Shown: positions 7,719 through 9,541 of the stretch, piece by piece | Layout of the letters: each line of letters begins with the position of its first letter | Numbering within the stretch: the first letter of the stretch is position 1 | From: an uncultured Eubacterium sp. | GTDB lineage: Bacteria > Bacillota > Clostridia > Lachnospirales > Lachnospiraceae | Length of the DNA: 9,541 nt | Assembly (NCBI GenBank): GCA_910580075.1 | Contig: CAJTVR010000136.1 | Coordinates: forward strand, 1 to 9,541 | Direction: 5' to 3' | Notes under the pieces: model-generated | What the model was told of the DNA's origin: nothing | What the model saw: the letters and a program-made list of their open reading frames with translations, nothing else | The model's database searches: none | Made by a program: the position numbers and the translations under genes

Positions 7719-7753
7719 AAAAGAGGGGGCTGTTTGAATGCAGCCCTCTTTTT
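7719..7753 (+). terminator. Rho-independent terminator of glgCD
   Basis: GAGGGGGCTG (7723-7732) pairs with CAGCCCTCTT (7741-7750) through an eight-base loop, allowing G-U pairs, and the helix runs into flanking A and T runs (TTTTT at 7749-7753). It begins 16 bases after the glgD stop. Confidence 0.9.
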
Positions 7754-7754
7754 G

Positions 7755-7886
7755 CAGTCTGAAGATCTATGAAAAATAAATGAAATGTAACAGTTCAGAC
7801 CAGACTGTGCATTTACTGCCTGTACTGTAAGAAAGTGATCGTGTTACAAAGAAATGCCGTAGAACTTGTCAAAATTTTAACAGTTC
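7755..7886 (+). repeat. Short repeats in the glgD-ackA gap
   Basis: TAACAGTTC occurs twice in direct orientation (7788-7796 and 7878-7886), the second copy touching the -35 of the ackA promoter. In addition CAGTCTG at 7755-7761 has its complement CAGACTG just after 7800. These could be regulator sites, but the units are short and no known operator is recognised. The rest of this gap shows nothing I can name. Confidence 0.25.
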
Positions 7887-7915
7887 TTGTATCTGCCGAA
7901 AATAAGGGTTATAAT
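7887..7915 (+). promoter_or_regulatory. Promoter of ackA
   Basis: A perfect -10 TATAAT (7910-7915) lies 17 bases after TTGTAT (7887-7892), a weak -35. Transcription would begin near 7922, leaving a leader of about 36 bases that contains the ribosome binding site. With the glgD terminator upstream, this supports separate transcription of ackA. Confidence 0.65.
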
Positions 7916-7942
7916 AAAAATACTTGTGCAATAAATTTCAAT

Positions 7943-7957
7943 AAAGGAGAAAGGAAC
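7943..7957 (+). promoter_or_regulatory. Ribosome binding site fixing the ackA start
   Basis: AAAGGAGA (7943-7950) followed at once by AAGGA precedes the ATG at 7958. The open frame runs back to a GTG at 7835, but that codon has no such site and lies upstream of the promoter. The protein from 7958 begins exactly as acetate kinases do. Confidence 0.88.
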
Positions 7958-9148
7958 ATGAATGTATTAGTTATTAACTGTGGCAGTTCATCATTAAAAT
8001 ACCAGGTCATTGATTCCGCCAGCGAAGGCGTGCTTGCAAAAGGGCTGTGTGAACGTATCGGTATTGACGGAAGGCTTGTCTACGAACCGGCAGGCGGGGA
8101 GAAAGAAATTACAGAGGCAGCTATGCCGACACATAAACAGGCTATTCAGATGGTGATAGATGCACTTACAAATGAAAAGACAGGCGTTATAAAGAGCCTG
8201 GATGAAATCGGTGCAGTCGGTCACAGGATTGTGCATGGCGGAGAGAAATTTGCGGCTTCTGCTATTATTACAGATGAAATGATACAGGCAGTTGAGGACT
8301 GTTCAGACCTTGCACCGCTTCATAACCCGGCAAATTTAATCGGCGTGCGCGCGTGCATGGAGCTGATGCCGGATACACCGATGGCAGGAGTATTTGATAC
8401 GGCATTTCATCAGACGATGCCGCAGGAAGCATATCTGTATGGCGTTCCGTATGAATATTATGAAAAATATGCAGTCCGCAAATACGGATTCCACGGCACG
8501 AGCCACAGCTATGTATCCAGACGGGCAGCAGCACTTTTGAATCAGCCGTATGAGTCATTAAAAACGATTGTCTGTCATCTTGGCAACGGCGCTTCAGTCT
8601 GTGCAGTGAAAAACGGAAAGTCTGTCGATACTTCTATGGGCTTATCCCCGTTAGAAGGCCTTGTTATGGGAACACGTTCCGGCGATATTGACCCGTCTGC
8701 AGTGGAGTATATTGCCAAAAAAGAAGGGCTTGACATGGCAGGCGTTATGAATGTATTAAATAAAAAATCCGGTGTTATGGGACTGTCCGGTGTATCTTCC
8801 GATTTCCGTGATCTGGAAGAAGCAGAAAAGCAGGGAAATGAACGCGCGGCAGCAGCACAGCGTGTATTTAACTATCGTGTAATTAAATACATAGGTGCCT
8901 ATGCGGCAGCTATGAACGGTGTGGACTGCATCTGCTTTACGGCAGGACTTGGCGAGAACAACGGCGTAACACGTAAACAGATCTGCGAAAATCTGGAATA
9001 TCTGGGCATTCAGATTAACGATGAGGCAAACAGCAGACGCGGAGAAGAAATTGTGATATCAACTCCGGATTCCAAAGTAAAAGTGCTTGTAATTCCGACA
9101 AACGAGGAACTGGCAATTGCAAGGGAGACGGTTGCTCTTTTAAAATAA
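7958..9148 (+). CDS. ackA: Acetate kinase
   Basis: A 396-residue cytoplasmic kinase that reversibly converts acetyl phosphate and ADP to acetate and ATP, the final ATP-yielding step of acetate fermentation. It begins with NCGSSSLKYQVID (N7, S10, S12, K14), the first acetate kinase signature. VGHRIVHGG (R90), FDTAFH (D147), GFHGTSH (H179), HLGNGAS (N210), GTRSGDIDP (R240) and TNEELAIARE (E383) follow. Each active-site residue known from the Methanosarcina enzyme appears one position earlier, so the site is complete. Length is standard. The gene has its own promoter and terminator and stands alone: the usual partner pta is neither just upstream nor visible in the downstream 390 bases. Codon use is like that of glgC and glgD, with no sign of transfer. 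Confidence 0.98.
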   Translation: MNVLVINCGSSSLKYQVIDSASEGVLAKGLCERIGIDGRLVYEPAGGEKEITEAAMPTHKQAIQMVIDALTNEKTGVIKSLDEIGAVGHRIVHGGEKFAASAIITDEMIQAVEDCSDLAPLHNPANLIGVRACMELMPDTPMAGVFDTAFHQTMPQEAYLYGVPYEYYEKYAVRKYGFHGTSHSYVSRRAAALLNQPYESLKTIVCHLGNGASVCAVKNGKSVDTSMGLSPLEGLVMGTRSGDIDPSAVEYIAKKEGLDMAGVMNVLNKKSGVMGLSGVSSDFRDLEEAEKQGNERAAAAQRVFNYRVIKYIGAYAAAMNGVDCICFTAGLGENNGVTRKQICENLEYLGIQINDEANSRRGEEIVISTPDSKVKVLVIPTNEELAIARETVALLK

Positions 9149-9154
9149 TTTTTT

Positions 9155-9186
9155 GCGGCAGCCTGAGACAGGCTGCCGCGTATTTT
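9155..9186 (+). terminator. Rho-independent terminator of ackA
   Basis: An 11-bp perfect stem, GCGGCAGCCTG (9155-9165) with CAGGCTGCCGC (9169-9179), closes on a three-base loop and is followed by a short broken T-run (GTATTTT). It starts six bases after the ackA stop. The stem is very strong; the modest T-run is the only weakness. Confidence 0.8.
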
Positions 9187-9238
9187 ACATGTGTGTTACC
9201 CGGACGCGGAATGGTGAAGCTGGTTATGGCAGAATATA

Positions 9239-9346
9239 CGTGAGGCCTCCAGGCAGCGGTACGCGGTTAGAAAACGTGAGACTGCCAGGCAGCGGTACGC
9301 GGTTAGAAAACGTATGGCCTCCAGGCAGCGGTACACGGTTAGAAAA
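9239..9346 (+). repeat. Three 36-bp tandem repeats
   Basis: Three head-to-tail units of exactly 36 bases lie at 9239-9274, 9275-9310 and 9311-9346. All share the core CAGGCAGCGGTAC followed by GCGGTTAGAAAACGT, with one A change in the third unit. The main differences sit in the first dozen bases of each unit. A decayed piece follows at 9347-9365 (about 14 of 19 bases like the second unit), and a diverged 36-base copy lies at 9434-9469 (about 22 of 36). Confidence 0.95.
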
Positions 9347-9520
9347 CACTGCCAGACAGATATACTTGTGCCTATTGCGAAGTTACAATCAGAAGGAACA
9401 GCTTTTCCAACCGGCTGCCGGTGACAGCATAAACGTCAGGCTGCCGGGCTGTGGTGTATACCTGAAAAACGGTGCCTGCCAGGTTCATAAAATTCATCCA
9501 GTAACCAGCCGGGCGGAGAA

Positions 9521-9541
9521 ACTTTTTCCTTTTTCTGTGAC
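9521..9541 (-). repeat. Right arm of the exact inverted repeat (21 bp or more)
   Basis: This is the reverse complement of 171-191 without a mismatch. It is purine-rich and partly low in complexity, but the GTCACAG end is not. It may be the beginning of a longer repeated element that continues past the window. Confidence 0.85.

Larger units (their letters stand above)
9187..9541. other. Right-end region with no recognised gene
   Basis: These 355 bases hold no gene I recognise. They contain the 36-bp tandem repeats, two decayed related copies, and at the extreme right one arm of the inverted repeat shared with 171-191. One plus-strand frame is free of stops from 9144 to the window edge (ATG at 9189, at least 117 codons, no ribosome binding site). 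It would encode a repeated block VRLPGSGTRLEN and then an unfamiliar sequence. The repeats are also open in other frames on both strands, so coding is possible but unproven. Confidence 0.5.

Noticed and set aside
7835..7957. N-terminal extension of acetate kinase from a GTG
   Set aside because: It would start upstream of the promoter, has no ribosome binding site, and adds 41 residues foreign to a family that starts at MNVLVINCGSSS.
9239..9346. CRISPR array
   Set aside because: The units are directly joined with a 36-base period. The only variable part is about 8-10 bases, too short for spacers, and no cas gene is present.
9372..9539. Minus-strand frame of about 55 codons entering from the right edge
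   Set aside because: It could be the end of a gene beyond the window, but nothing is recognised in it and a plus-strand frame over the same bases is longer. The evidence is too thin to call.

Overview
The window looks like chromosomal DNA of a low-to-mid GC Firmicute, most likely a Clostridia member close to Lachnospiraceae. The basis is strong AAAGGAG-type ribosome binding sites, consensus SigA-like promoters, a separate GlgC/GlgD pair, TmcAL (the YlbM-type enzyme of Firmicutes) and acetate kinase. The species assignment is inference from gene content and protein style; no 16S or other marker is present.

Layout. Positions 1-148 probably hold the 3' end of a membrane-protein gene that starts outside the window. 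comEC (218-2698, +) follows and encodes the competence DNA-uptake channel. It meets tmcAL (2667-3938, -) tail to tail with a 32-bp overlap; TmcAL makes acetylcytidine at the elongator tRNA-Met wobble base. A 229-bp divergent gap carries a near-consensus promoter for tmcAL. A membrane-anchored calcineurin-like metallophosphoesterase (4168-5118, +) comes next. After a 240-bp gap with a good promoter and a long leader lies the glycogen pair glgC-glgD (5359-7703, +; 4-bp ATGA overlap), closed by a strong rho-independent terminator. ackA (7958-9148, +) has its own promoter and its own terminator. The last ~360 bases hold no recognised gene. They carry three 36-bp tandem repeats, decayed related copies, and a reading frame open to the window edge.

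How the genes work together. glgC and glgD form one unit that makes ADP-glucose for glycogen, and ackA makes ATP and acetate from acetyl phosphate, so the right half is central carbon and energy storage. The left half (comEC, tmcAL, phosphoesterase) is a set of unrelated housekeeping or accessory genes. No phage, transposase, toxin-antitoxin, CRISPR, tRNA or rRNA was seen.

I do not see a convincing new multi-gene system. The least explained signals are the 36-bp repeat tract with its open frame, and an exact inverted repeat of at least 21 bp, with one copy just before the comEC ribosome binding site and the other at the right edge of the window.
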